From positions 1 through 30,277 of the forward strand of contig NZ_JBNATX010000027.1 in NCBI RefSeq assembly GCF_049701115.1: a stretch of DNA of 30,277 bases, written 5' to 3'. Position 1 is the first letter of the stretch; each line of letters opens with the position of its first letter. Shown here one piece after another: positions 15,607 to 23,501 of the stretch. The DNA comes from Thermoanaerobacter sp049701115 (GTDB lineage Bacteria; Bacillota; Thermoanaerobacteria; Thermoanaerobacterales; Thermoanaerobacteraceae). A program made the translations under genes and the position numbers. Under the pieces are notes generated by a model, which saw only the letters and a program-made list of their open reading frames with translations, made no database searches and was not told where the DNA came from.

Positions 15607-16509
15607 ATGGTTTTAGAGACAAAAAATCTAACAAAGCAGTTTAATGGAAAAGGCGGTTTCAAAGAAGTTTCTCTCTTTGTGGAAAAAGGTCAGGTCTTTG
15701 GATTTTTGGGACCAAACGGTGCTGGAAAGACCACTTTTGTAAAGACCATGGTGGGGTTTTTGCACCCCACCTCTGGTTTTGCATGGATTTTAGGGAAACC
15801 CATAGGCACTGTAGAGTTCAGAGAAAAAGTGGGATTTTTACCTGAAAATTTTAGATATCACGACTGGATGACAGGAAAAGAGCTTTTGAGCTTCCATGCT
15901 GAGCTTTATAAAATAAAAAATTCAGGCAAAAAAATTGATGAACTTTTAGAATTGGTAAAACTCAAAGGTCATGAAAATAAACTTATCAAAAATTACAGCA
16001 AAGGAATGCAACAGAGAATTGGCATTGCAATAGCCCTCTTAAATGACCCCGAAATAGTGTTTTTAGATGAACCTACTTCGGCTTTAGACCCTGTTGGAAG
16101 AATTGAAGTAAGAGAAATCATAAAACAATTAAAATCGCAAGGCAAAACTGTTTTTCTAAACAGCCACCTATTAAGTGAAGTAGAAATGGTATGTGACAAA
16201 GTAGCTATAATAAATCACGGTAGAGTAATAGCTCAAGGAAAACTGGATGACTTATTAAAAGAACACACCCATGTAGAAATGATTGTATCAGACTATAATT
16301 CAGAGTTGATTGAAAAAATTTCTCGCTTATCAAAAGAATTTCAATTTAAAGAAGGTAAGCTCTCTTTTAAAGTAGAAGACAGAGAAAAAATACCAATTAT
16401 AGCTAAAATGGCGATAGAAGCCGGTGCCAAGCTATATCAATTAAATACCCAAACTTCTTCACTGGAAGATTTATTCATAAACTTGATTGGAAAGGATGAG
16501 GTTTCGTGA
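15607..16509 (+). CDS. ABC transporter ATP-binding protein
   Basis: This 300-residue ATPase has Walker A GPNGAGKT (35-42), Q-loop region near FLPEN, signature YSKGMQQR (130-137), Walker B VFLDEP (151-156) and switch His187 (NSHLLSE). The C-terminal ~80 residues form the extension found in ABC-2 type exporters of the CcmA/NatA/BcrA class. ATG at 15607 is placed 4 bases after the anti-sigma stop, with GAGGTG overlapping it. It overlaps the permease gene by 4 bases. Control by an ECF sigma/anti-sigma pair suggests export of an envelope-active compound or a resistance function, but the substrate is unknown. Confidence 0.94.
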   Translation: MVLETKNLTKQFNGKGGFKEVSLFVEKGQVFGFLGPNGAGKTTFVKTMVGFLHPTSGFAWILGKPIGTVEFREKVGFLPENFRYHDWMTGKELLSFHAELYKIKNSGKKIDELLELVKLKGHENKLIKNYSKGMQQRIGIAIALLNDPEIVFLDEPTSALDPVGRIEVREIIKQLKSQGKTVFLNSHLLSEVEMVCDKVAIINHGRVIAQGKLDDLLKEHTHVEMIVSDYNSELIEKISRLSKEFQFKEGKLSFKVEDREKIPIIAKMAIEAGAKLYQLNTQTSSLEDLFINLIGKDEVS

Positions 16510-17366
16510 CAACCATAATAAAATACACCTTTAAAGAGATGCTAAAAAAACGGGCTTTTCTATTGGTCTTTATCTTATCCCTCCTCTACCTTTCCATATA
16601 CGCTTTTGGATTGAGCAGAATATTTGATCGCCCTTCAAGTTCTATATTCGACATAATAGTTGAATCACAAATTTTATCTGCTGGTCTTTTCTTTGCAAAC
16701 TTTATAGTAGCTTTCCTCGTGGTTCTAACGTCTGTAAATGCCATATCTGGAGAAATAGAAAGCGGCACTATATATTCTATTTTGTCTAAACCTATAAAAA
16801 GATATGAACTGGTATTGGGGAAATTTATAGGGTTAGGCACCATGATTGTAATATACAGCTCCATCATGTTTTTGTCTGTAGTAGGTTTGAACATTTGGTT
16901 TGGCTCTAAAATAAATTTCGGATGGGATAACATTTTAAAAGGTCTCTTTTTCTTTGATTTAGGCCCTATTGTATTTTTAGCTCTTATAATCGCCTCAAGT
17001 TCAATTTTTTCTACTGTAAACACAGGAATAATCGCCATTATGGCCTATGGAATCGCTCTTGTTGGAGGAGTCTTAGAACAAATTGGATATGCAATAAAGC
17101 AAAGCCCGGCAGGAACATTAGCCTCAAATTCTGGAGAAGGCTTGATTAACGCTGGCATTCTCACAAGCCTCATACTCCCCACCGATGTGATATATAGGAA
17201 AATGATAGCAGTCCTTCTTACAAAAAGCAGCGGAATAAGCTTTTTAACTCAAGGTTTCTTTGGCGGCATGTCTCAACCCAGCATTTACATGTTCATATAC
17301 ATCTTCTTCTACGTCGTATTTCTCCTCTATTACGGTGCAAAGCGCTTTTCACAAAGAGACTTATAA
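16506..17366 (+). CDS. ABC-2 type transporter permease
   Basis: This 286-residue membrane protein has about six hydrophobic helices (near 20-40, 55-80, 110-130, 145-165, 172-195 and 260-280). The cytoplasmic SGEIESGTIYSILSKPIKRYE segment (residues ~82-102) after the second helix is the hallmark of ABC-2 permeases that work with NatA-type ATPases. GTG start in a GTGA overlap with the ATPase stop signals translational coupling. It is the last gene of the ECF-controlled operon and is followed by a shared terminator. Substrate unknown. Confidence 0.92.
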   Translation: MTTIIKYTFKEMLKKRAFLLVFILSLLYLSIYAFGLSRIFDRPSSSIFDIIVESQILSAGLFFANFIVAFLVVLTSVNAISGEIESGTIYSILSKPIKRYELVLGKFIGLGTMIVIYSSIMFLSVVGLNIWFGSKINFGWDNILKGLFFFDLGPIVFLALIIASSSIFSTVNTGIIAIMAYGIALVGGVLEQIGYAIKQSPAGTLASNSGEGLINAGILTSLILPTDVIYRKMIAVLLTKSSGISFLTQGFFGGMSQPSIYMFIYIFFYVVFLLYYGAKRFSQRDL

Positions 17367-17388
17367 AAGGCGGTTTTACCCGCCTTTT
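17365..17388. terminator. Bidirectional terminator between converging genes
   Basis: AAAAGGCGG (17365-17373) and CCGCCTTTT (17380-17388) form a 9-bp stem with A and T runs on both sides. It serves the ABC permease (plus) and the DUF1284 gene (minus). Confidence 0.8.
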
Positions 17389-17780
17389 AACTTTTTAAGC
17401 CCTTCTAAACAATAACCCAGACCAAACCATTCACAATCCTTACATATATTCATCATCTTTTCCTCTGTCATCCTTTCACTGATTTTATTTACAATATCCC
17501 TATACCTTACTAACTCCCCCACTTCTATGCCCAAAACTTTTAAAACAGCCATATCTCTTTTCCTTACACTTCCAGGATAATTCTCTATTTTGCATTCCCC
17601 ATTTATATTATTTGGGCAAGCGGCGCAGATGTTATCCACATTATCCACAACTTTTATCAACATATCCTGTTCATTATTTAATTTTTTAATAATACCATCC
17701 ATATTTTTAACAAATTCTTCATCATAACCAAGCCCTCTAAATCCTAAAATACACAAAAAGTGATGCCCTCTTATCTCCAT
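17376..17780 (-). CDS. DUF1284-family protein, possible metal-binding
   Basis: This 134-residue soluble protein opens with MEIRGHHFLCILGFRGLGY, the family's conserved RGHH-LC start. It has a rich cysteine set: IC-x2-CPNN (about 56-62), a single Cys near 66 and CKDCEW / GYC near the C terminus. The pattern could hold a zinc ion or an Fe-S cluster, but no function has been established for the family to my knowledge. ATG at 17780 is chosen because GAGGGGTG lies 5 bases upstream; a longer frame begins at 17795. It is a single-gene unit converging on the ECF operon and divergent from tdh. Confidence 0.72.
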   Translation of the reverse strand: MEIRGHHFLCILGFRGLGYDEEFVKNMDGIIKKLNNEQDMLIKVVDNVDNICAACPNNINGECKIENYPGSVRKRDMAVLKVLGIEVGELVRYRDIVNKISERMTEEKMMNICKDCEWFGLGYCLEGLKKLKGG

Positions 17781-17845
17781 TTTTACACCCCTCATGCATC
17801 TTTTTTTAAATTATATCACATCTTTCAATAATACCTTTTCAAAAA

Positions 17846-17913
17846 TTTTTGTACTCGAAAGAAGGAATTTGTACAAAAATATAGAATATATTATGTAGTA
17901 AAATTAGTGTACA
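17846..17913 (+). promoter_or_regulatory. tdh upstream region with repeated TGTAC motifs
   Basis: TTTTTGTAC (17846-17854), the 10-bp palindrome TTTGTACAAA (17868-17877) and TGTACA (17908-17913) cluster before tdh. The first and second form a 9-bp inverted repeat with GTACAAAAA (17871-17879). TTGTAC at 17869 followed after 17 bases by TATGTA is a poor promoter match. The cluster may be an operator for tdh-kbl; no regulator is identified. Confidence 0.3.
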
Positions 17914-17932
17914 AGTAAAGGAGATGTCTATT

Positions 17933-18976
17933 ATGGATGGACTTATGACCGCCGTGGTAAAACAATACCCCAAAGAAGGGGCAGATATAGTAAAAAAGGA
18001 AATACCAAAGATAGGCCCTGATGAAGTTTTGATAAAAGTTAAAGCTACCTCTATTTGCGGCACAGACGTTCACATATACGTCTGGAATGAATGGGCAAAA
18101 AGTAGAATAAAACCTCCAAAAACGATGGGACACGAATTTGTAGGAGAGGTTGTAGAAATTGGAGAAAATGTCACATCAGTAAAAGTAGGTGACTTAGTAA
18201 GCGCAGAAACCCATATAGTATGCGGAAAATGCAGAGCCTGTCGAACCGGCAATGCTCACATATGTGAAAATACCCTCATTTTAGGTGTTGACACAGATGG
18301 AGCCTTTGCAGAATACATTAAAGTCCCCGAAAGCAATGTATGGATAAACGACAAAAACATGCCTCTTGAGATACTGTCCATACAAGAACCCCTTGGAAAT
18401 GCGGTTCACACTGTTTTTTCGGGAGACATAGTCGGTAAATCTGTAGCCGTCATAGGATGTGGTCCAATAGGGATGATGGCAATACCACTTCTCAAAAGAA
18501 CAGGCGCCGCAGCAATATTTGCGATTGAACCTGCTGACTACAGGAGAGAACTGGCACACAAGCTTGGGGCAACAAGAGTTATAAATCCTCTCCGCGAAGA
18601 CGTTGTCAGCATAATAAAAAGCGAAACAGAAGGCTACGGCGCAGATGTAGTTTTGGATTTTTCAGGTAATCCAACCGCCATACGGCAGGGCCTGGAATAT
18701 ATCGCAAAAGGAGGCAGAATGTCTATTTTAGGCCTCCCTGACAATGAAGTCTCAATTGACATCACAAATAATGTGGTATTCAAAGGAATCACTATACAAG
18801 GCATAACTGGAAGAAGGATGTACGATACCTGGTACACCGTAAAGGGATTACTAAAATCGGGACTTGCAGAAGATTTAAAACCAATAATTACTCATACATT
18901 CCCTCTTACCGAATACCAGAAGGGAATGGAACTCATGATAAAAGGGCAGTGCGGTAAAGTCGTATTATATCCGTAA
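17933..18976 (+). CDS. tdh: L-threonine 3-dehydrogenase, zinc-dependent
   Basis: Oxidises L-threonine to 2-amino-3-ketobutyrate with NAD+. This 347-residue medium-chain dehydrogenase has the catalytic zinc residues Cys42 (SICGTDVH) and His67-Glu68 (GHEFVGEV), structural zinc cysteines at 97, 100, 103 and 111, and the Rossmann motif GCGPIG. ICGTDVHIYVWNEWA is characteristic of threonine rather than sorbitol dehydrogenases. The partner enzyme kbl follows immediately and confirms the pathway. The ATG at 17933 is chosen because AAGGAG is 9 bases upstream, while the ATG at 17924 touches the SD. Confidence 0.94.
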   Translation: MDGLMTAVVKQYPKEGADIVKKEIPKIGPDEVLIKVKATSICGTDVHIYVWNEWAKSRIKPPKTMGHEFVGEVVEIGENVTSVKVGDLVSAETHIVCGKCRACRTGNAHICENTLILGVDTDGAFAEYIKVPESNVWINDKNMPLEILSIQEPLGNAVHTVFSGDIVGKSVAVIGCGPIGMMAIPLLKRTGAAAIFAIEPADYRRELAHKLGATRVINPLREDVVSIIKSETEGYGADVVLDFSGNPTAIRQGLEYIAKGGRMSILGLPDNEVSIDITNNVVFKGITIQGITGRRMYDTWYTVKGLLKSGLAEDLKPIITHTFPLTEYQKGMELMIKGQCGKVVLYP

Positions 18977-18989
18977 AGGAGTGATTTTA

Positions 18990-20222
18990 ATGCCGCTTTC
19001 ACGAATAACTCAGGTTTTAGCGCAGGAATTAGAAGACTTAAAGGCAGAAGGACGAGCAAAAGGAAAGGAATTTATAGTAGTTGACGTGAAAAAACCCCAA
19101 AACGGAAAAGGACCGCGATTTTTCTTAAAAGGATATGGTGATAAAGAATTTATAAGGATGAATTCCAACTCCTACCTCGGAATGCAATTTAATGATGAAG
19201 TAATAAAGGCTGAAGAAGAAACCGCAAGGAAATTCGGTGTAGGTCCCGGCGCAGTGAGATTTATAAGCGGCACCTACGCAACCCACAGAGACCTTGAAAA
19301 AAGGCTGGCTCGGTTCCATCAAAGGGAAGATGCAATGATTTTCAGTTCTGCATATATGACTGTAGTGGGAATAATATCTTCACTCACAACCCCTGAAACA
19401 GGTATAATAAGCGATGAACTGAATCACAACTGTATTATAAACGCCATAAGGCTTTCACGACCTAAAGAAAGATATGTATACAAACATCTAGACTATGAGG
19501 ATTTAGAAAACGGCATAAAAAGCCTTATTGGTAAGGTAAAGCGGGTAATAGTGGTAACTGATGGAGTATTCAGCATGAGAGGAGACTATGCGAATTTGAA
19601 AAAAATAGAAGAAATCACTTCCAAGTATGACGAAAATTTCGAAGAAAATATAGTAACAATTGTGGACGATTCCCACGGTGTTGGAGCATTTGGCGATACA
19701 GGAAGAGGTACAGAAGAAGTAACAGGCGGGAGAGCAGACCTACTCATTGGCACTATGGGAAAAGCTTATGGGGTAAATGGAGGATATGTAGTATCTAATG
19801 AAGTTATCACGACTTACCTTAGGGAAAAAGCAATAACCTACATTTACTCTAACCCCATCACTCCTTCAGAAGCAGCTTCTGTATTAAAAGTCTTAGAGAT
19901 AATAGATAGCGATGAAGGCAAGAAGAAGCTCTCCCATCTGAAGGAGATGGCTAAGAGATTTAGAGAAGGGCTTTTAAATTTGGGATATGAGACTGTGGTA
20001 AGTGAACATCCTATAGTACCTCTCCTGGTGAGAGATACAAAAAAGACAATAGAGTTAGTAAATTATCTTATAGAAAACGGCATACTAGCAACGGCAATCA
20101 CTTATCCAGTAGTGCCCAAAGGAGATGAAAGCATCAGATTCCAGATAAATGCGGACCACACTCCTTCTGATATAGACTACGTTTTAGAAGTCTTAAAGCT
20201 TTATAAAGAAAAAAATAATTAA
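18990..20222 (+). CDS. kbl: 2-Amino-3-ketobutyrate CoA ligase (glycine C-acetyltransferase)
   Basis: This PLP enzyme splits 2-amino-3-ketobutyrate with CoA to glycine and acetyl-CoA, completing threonine breakdown begun by Tdh. The 410-residue alpha-oxoamine synthase has the PLP lysine at 258 (GTMGKAYG), the aspartate pair in VDDSHG near 226-230, and the HNCII/ HREDA segments of the fold. It is somewhat longer than the usual ~395-residue Kbl, with an extended N terminus (to about residue 50). The paralogous BioF reaction cannot be excluded on sequence alone, but the tdh neighbour (13 bases upstream) decides. ATG at 18990 follows AAAGGAG by 8 bases. A terminator follows at once. Confidence 0.92.
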   Translation: MPLSRITQVLAQELEDLKAEGRAKGKEFIVVDVKKPQNGKGPRFFLKGYGDKEFIRMNSNSYLGMQFNDEVIKAEEETARKFGVGPGAVRFISGTYATHRDLEKRLARFHQREDAMIFSSAYMTVVGIISSLTTPETGIISDELNHNCIINAIRLSRPKERYVYKHLDYEDLENGIKSLIGKVKRVIVVTDGVFSMRGDYANLKKIEEITSKYDENFEENIVTIVDDSHGVGAFGDTGRGTEEVTGGRADLLIGTMGKAYGVNGGYVVSNEVITTYLREKAITYIYSNPITPSEAASVLKVLEIIDSDEGKKKLSHLKEMAKRFREGLLNLGYETVVSEHPIVPLLVRDTKKTIELVNYLIENGILATAITYPVVPKGDESIRFQINADHTPSDIDYVLEVLKLYKEKNN

Positions 20223-20245
20223 AGCCCCTTCTTCGGGGGCTTTTT
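20221..20245 (+). terminator. Intrinsic terminator of tdh-kbl
   Basis: AAAGCCCC and GGGGCTTT form a stem around TTCTTCG, followed by a run of T. It overlaps the kbl stop codon. Confidence 0.88.
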
Positions 20246-20248
20246 CTA

Positions 20249-20277
20249 TAGACAAACCCTCTTTCATGTGATATAAT
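20249..20277 (+). promoter_or_regulatory. SigA-type promoter of the uracil permease gene
   Basis: TAGACA (20249-20254), 17 bases, TATAAT (20272-20277). It lies about 115 bases before the start codon, leaving room for the PyrR leader. Confidence 0.8.
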
Positions 20278-20292
20278 TAGAAAGAAAAATTG

Positions 20293-20384
20293 AAAAAACC
20301 CTTTAATTTAGCCCAGTGAGGCTAAAAAGGAGGATATAAAAAGTTCCTCCTTGGGGGTTTTTCAGTAACCCATAATAAAGGAGG
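20293..20384 (+). promoter_or_regulatory. PyrR-type pyrimidine attenuator leader
   Basis: The hairpin TTTAGCCCAGTGAGGCTAAA (20307-20326) fits the PyrR RNA-binding consensus ARUCCNGNGAGGYU with one compensated change (C-G pair). It is followed by AAGGAGGA (20327-20334) pairing with TCCTCCTT (20345-20352), and an outer stem AAAAACCC (20293-20300) with GGGTTTTT (20355-20362). The same CCTCCTT could instead mask the true SD AAAGGAGG (20377-20384), so control may act on translation as well as termination. PyrR bound to UMP would be expected to lower expression when pyrimidines are plentiful. Confidence 0.72.
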
Positions 20385-20391
20385 TTTTTTT

Positions 20392-21669
20392 ATGCCTAAT
20401 AAAGTATACGAAATTGAAGAAACACCGCCTATAAAACAAATGGTCCCATTATCCTTTCAGCACGTCTTTGCGATGTTCGGAGCAACCATTTTAGTACCTC
20501 TCTTGACAGGCCTTGACCCCTCGGTAACCTTATTTACCTCAGGCCTTGGAACACTGATATTTCACCTCATGACAAAAGGGAAAGTTCCCGCTTATCTTGG
20601 TTCATCTTTCGCCTTCATAGCTCCCATAATAGCAGCAACAAAACAATTCGGCCTAAAAGGCGCCTTCTTCGGCATGTTCGCAGCTGGACTCGTATACGTG
20701 GTGGTTTTCATAATAATAAGCCTGACAGGGATTGACTGGCTAGAAAAACTGCTCCCTCCTGTAGTAGTAGGACCTGTAGTGATGATAATAGGTTTATCCC
20801 TTGCTCCTGTAGCAATAGCTCAAGCGCAAAAAGATTTAGCTACAGCTCTATTTACAGCGGCATTAATAATCATCTTCAGCATGTTTGGAAAAGGCTTTAT
20901 AAAAGTGATTCCAATCCTTTTAGGAACAATAGGTGGATATATATTTGCCATAACAAGAGGCCTTGTAGACTTCGGACCTGTTGCAAAAGCTTCATGGATT
21001 GCAATTCCCAAATTCTCCTTCTTAACAGGACATGCTCCTGAGGTCGCATGGGGTGCTGTAGCACTGGTTGCACCTCTAGCACTGGTCGCTATAATCGAAG
21101 ACCTGGGACATGTTCTGGTAATAGGAAATATAGTTGAAAGAGACCTCATAAAAAATCCTGGATTTCACAGGGTAATGTTAGGAAATGGCCTTGCAACTTC
21201 AATCGCAGCACTTTTTGGCGGACCACCGAGCACAACTTACGGCGAAAACATTGGAGTCCTCGCAATAACAAGAGTCTACAGCTCAAGAGTAATTCAAGGA
21301 GCAGCAATCATTGCAATACTTTTAAGCTTTATACAAAAAATAGGCGCTTTGATAGAAGTAATACCCCAGGCAGTAATGGGTGGGGTGACTATAATCCTCT
21401 TTGGAATGATTGCAGCAGCAGGTATGAGGACACTTGTAGAAAACAAAGTGGATTTTTCAGACAGCAGAAACTTAATAATAGCTTCTGTAATATTAACATT
21501 AGGAGTAGGCGGTATAAAAATACCCTTGGGCAATTTTGTGTTCGAAGGAATAGGCCCTGCCACTTTAGCAGGAATACTTCTAAACCTTGTCTTGCCCAAG
21601 ATAAATCTGGGAAAAGAAAAAATGACTGAAAAAGTTAAAAGTGCAAAAGAAGCTGTCCAGAAAGCGTAA
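20392..21669 (+). CDS. pyrP: Uracil permease (NCS2 family)
   Basis: This 425-residue membrane protein imports uracil with protons. It has about 12-14 hydrophobic helices and the UraA/PyrP signature motifs QHVFAMFGATILVPLLTG (23-40), KVPAYLGSSFAFIAPI (63-78), EDLGHVLV near 238 and GGPPSTTYGENIGVLAITRVYS near 278. The Glu in EDLGH and the Glu in TYGEN are the conserved substrate-binding acidic residues of NCS2 permeases. The PyrR leader strongly supports uracil rather than xanthine as substrate. A strong SD (AAAGGAGG) precedes the ATG. It stands alone, without other pyr genes. Confidence 0.95.
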   Translation: MPNKVYEIEETPPIKQMVPLSFQHVFAMFGATILVPLLTGLDPSVTLFTSGLGTLIFHLMTKGKVPAYLGSSFAFIAPIIAATKQFGLKGAFFGMFAAGLVYVVVFIIISLTGIDWLEKLLPPVVVGPVVMIIGLSLAPVAIAQAQKDLATALFTAALIIIFSMFGKGFIKVIPILLGTIGGYIFAITRGLVDFGPVAKASWIAIPKFSFLTGHAPEVAWGAVALVAPLALVAIIEDLGHVLVIGNIVERDLIKNPGFHRVMLGNGLATSIAALFGGPPSTTYGENIGVLAITRVYSSRVIQGAAIIAILLSFIQKIGALIEVIPQAVMGGVTIILFGMIAAAGMRTLVENKVDFSDSRNLIIASVILTLGVGGIKIPLGNFVFEGIGPATLAGILLNLVLPKINLGKEKMTEKVKSAKEAVQKA

Positions 21670-21676
21670 AAATAAA

Positions 21677-21700
21677 GCCCTCTAAATCTCAAAAGAGGGC
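21677..21700. terminator. Bidirectional terminator between pyrP and the SIS gene
   Basis: GCCCTCT (21677-21683) and AGAGGGC (21694-21700) form a 7-bp stem. The minus-strand side is followed by TTTATTTTT, a better U-tract than the plus side. It ends the PTS operon on the minus strand. Confidence 0.6.
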
Positions 21701-21844
21701 CCTTATCACTTTTTTACCTCTATTCCTACTCCAAAAAGCCTATTCTAAGGCATATATACATCAAATTCATAATCAAATTCATTAAGGATTTTCTTTTTTT
21801 AAATTTGTCAAGTTCACCTTTTATGACCTCTGAAATAATTTTCT

Positions 21845-22561
21845 CTAAATATTTTCTATACCTTGATATTTTCTTACATATTCTTCAATTAACTTTCTAT
21901 TATATTCTGGCCCACCATCAATATTATCACTCATATAAATGGGAGGCGTATATCCTAATGCTAACATAACTTTTACTGCTTCCACCATCGTAGCTTGCAA
22001 AAGTGCTATAGCAGCTATCGTAGAAACTGGTCCTACTTTTACTGGTAATCCGTTAAATTCTATGGTAGCATCTCCTTCTTTTACACAATTGTCTAAAACC
22101 ACATCTGCAAATTGGTATAAATTTTTCCCCAATGAATGCCTTGATTTTAGTTTTTTAGAAACATTTAAAGAAGTAACTGCTATTATTCTGTTCCCCTTTT
22201 GTTTTATAAAATCGGCTACTTCTATTATTAGAGGATTCCTACCTGAATTAGAGATAATAATAAAACAATCATTTGGAGAAAAGTGATATCTTTCCATTAA
22301 CTTATATCCAACACCCTCTATTCTCTCATATAATCCTTTAGAAGGCTCTTCAATAACTTTTACAGGAACTAATCCTCCAGCTCTTTCTGTTATCTCTACA
22401 GCTACTATAAATGAATGTCCACTTCCGAAAGAATATACAATCCCTCCATTCATGATAGAATGCGCAACAATCTCACTCGCTTTTTTTATATTTTCACCTT
22501 GAGTAGTCTTAATCTCTCTAATTAGGTTTTCGACTCCTTCAAGATATCTTATCCCTCCCAC
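21845..22561 (-). CDS. SIS-domain phosphosugar-binding protein (UPF0309-like)
   Basis: This 238-residue soluble protein consists of one sugar-isomerase (SIS) domain. Typical motifs are the FGSGHSF loop near residue 43-49 and the SNSGRNPLIIEVA loop near 107-119, which bind sugar phosphates. It resembles UPF0309 proteins of Firmicutes, of unknown reaction. The length rules out glucosamine-6-phosphate synthase, and the MurQ signature is missing. As the last gene after the PTS it probably handles the imported sugar phosphate. The GTG start (22561) has only a modest GGTGG SD. About 145 bases follow before the terminator, with no convincing gene. Confidence 0.82.
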   Translation of the reverse strand: MGGIRYLEGVENLIREIKTTQGENIKKASEIVAHSIMNGGIVYSFGSGHSFIVAVEITERAGGLVPVKVIEEPSKGLYERIEGVGYKLMERYHFSPNDCFIIISNSGRNPLIIEVADFIKQKGNRIIAVTSLNVSKKLKSRHSLGKNLYQFADVVLDNCVKEGDATIEFNGLPVKVGPVSTIAAIALLQATMVEAVKVMLALGYTPPIYMSDNIDGGPEYNRKLIEEYVRKYQGIENI

Positions 22562-22644
22562 TTAATACCACCGTCCCAAATATTCATCTTAAAACAAACT
22601 TTATTATGACTTTTATTATTTAATCTTTTACTTCAGATAAAATC

Positions 22645-23472
22645 TTATATTAAAATTTTGAATAATGATAAAACTAAAGCAACCACAAATATCCCTATAA
22701 TTAATTTATTTGGAGTAACTCTTTTTCTTAAAAACCAAACTAACACAAATGTTGTAATAAGAGGTAACATACTTGGCATAATATCATCTAACATTTCTTG
22801 TACCTTTAATACTTTATCTCCAACAGTAAGTGCTAAACCCGTTTTTACATTAACCCATTGTGCTACTAACACTCCAAGAACCATAAGTCCAAGAACTGAA
22901 GAACTTTCTGCAATTTTTTGTACTATATTAGTTTCTTTAATATCTTTCAATATTCTCATTCCCGCATTATAACCATATAGAAGGGAATACCATCTAAAAC
23001 TAAAATTTATTATATTCCAAGCTAGTAAAAATATTATTGGACCTAGAATACTTCCTTGGAGAGCAAAAGCCGCACCTATACCTGCAAGCAAAGGACGTAA
23101 AGTTCCCCAAATCAATGAATCTCCTATTCCTGCAAAGGGTCCCATAAGACCAACTTTAACATTATTAATTGTTCCTTCTAAACTACCGGTTTTGGCATTT
23201 TGTTCTTCTAATGCTATTGTAACTCCTAATATTGGATTCATCATCCATGGATGTGAATTATACATTTCGAGATGTCTTTTCATGGCTCTTTGCCTTTGTT
23301 CATCATCAGAATATAACTTTTTTATTATCGGACTCATAGAAAAAAGGAAACCTAAAGCTTGAAATCTTTCGTAATTAATAGAAGCCATATCAAATAAGGA
23401 ACGCCAAAAAACTTTTTTCAAATCATCTTTGGTTATCTTTTGAACAGTGGCTCCGGAGTTATTGATTGTCAT
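22645..23472 (-). CDS. PTS mannose-family transporter subunit IID
   Basis: Membrane subunit that forms the sugar channel with IIC. The 275-residue protein starts with the family's ITKDDLKKVFWRS segment (14-26), has the GLMGPFAGIGDSLIWGT motif near 108-124, and hydrophobic helices mainly in the second half, ending with one C-terminal helix (about 255-273). Length is normal for IID. An SD GGGAGGG lies before the ATG. It follows IIC by 29 bases. Confidence 0.94.
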   Translation of the reverse strand: MTINNSGATVQKITKDDLKKVFWRSLFDMASINYERFQALGFLFSMSPIIKKLYSDDEQRQRAMKRHLEMYNSHPWMMNPILGVTIALEEQNAKTGSLEGTINNVKVGLMGPFAGIGDSLIWGTLRPLLAGIGAAFALQGSILGPIIFLLAWNIINFSFRWYSLLYGYNAGMRILKDIKETNIVQKIAESSSVLGLMVLGVLVAQWVNVKTGLALTVGDKVLKVQEMLDDIMPSMLPLITTFVLVWFLRKRVTPNKLIIGIFVVALVLSLFKILI

Positions 23473-23501
23473 CTCATATCCCTCCCACTTTAATAATCTT
23501 T

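Noticed and set aside
20293..20384. Purine (guanine/xanthine) riboswitch before the NCS2 permease
   Set aside because: A three-way-junction-like outline can be drawn, but the conserved purine riboswitch loops and core bases are missing, while the PyrR-binding hairpin fits well.
21701..21844. Short minus-strand frame (about 50 codons, Lys-rich, ending near 21731) after the SIS gene
   Set aside because: It overlaps the SIS gene in another frame, has no proper start codon or SD, and its composition is that of AT-rich untranslated sequence.
21845..22561. MurQ (N-acetylmuramic acid 6-phosphate etherase)
   Set aside because: It has a SIS domain, but the protein is shorter than MurQ and lacks the family's N-terminal and C-terminal signatures.
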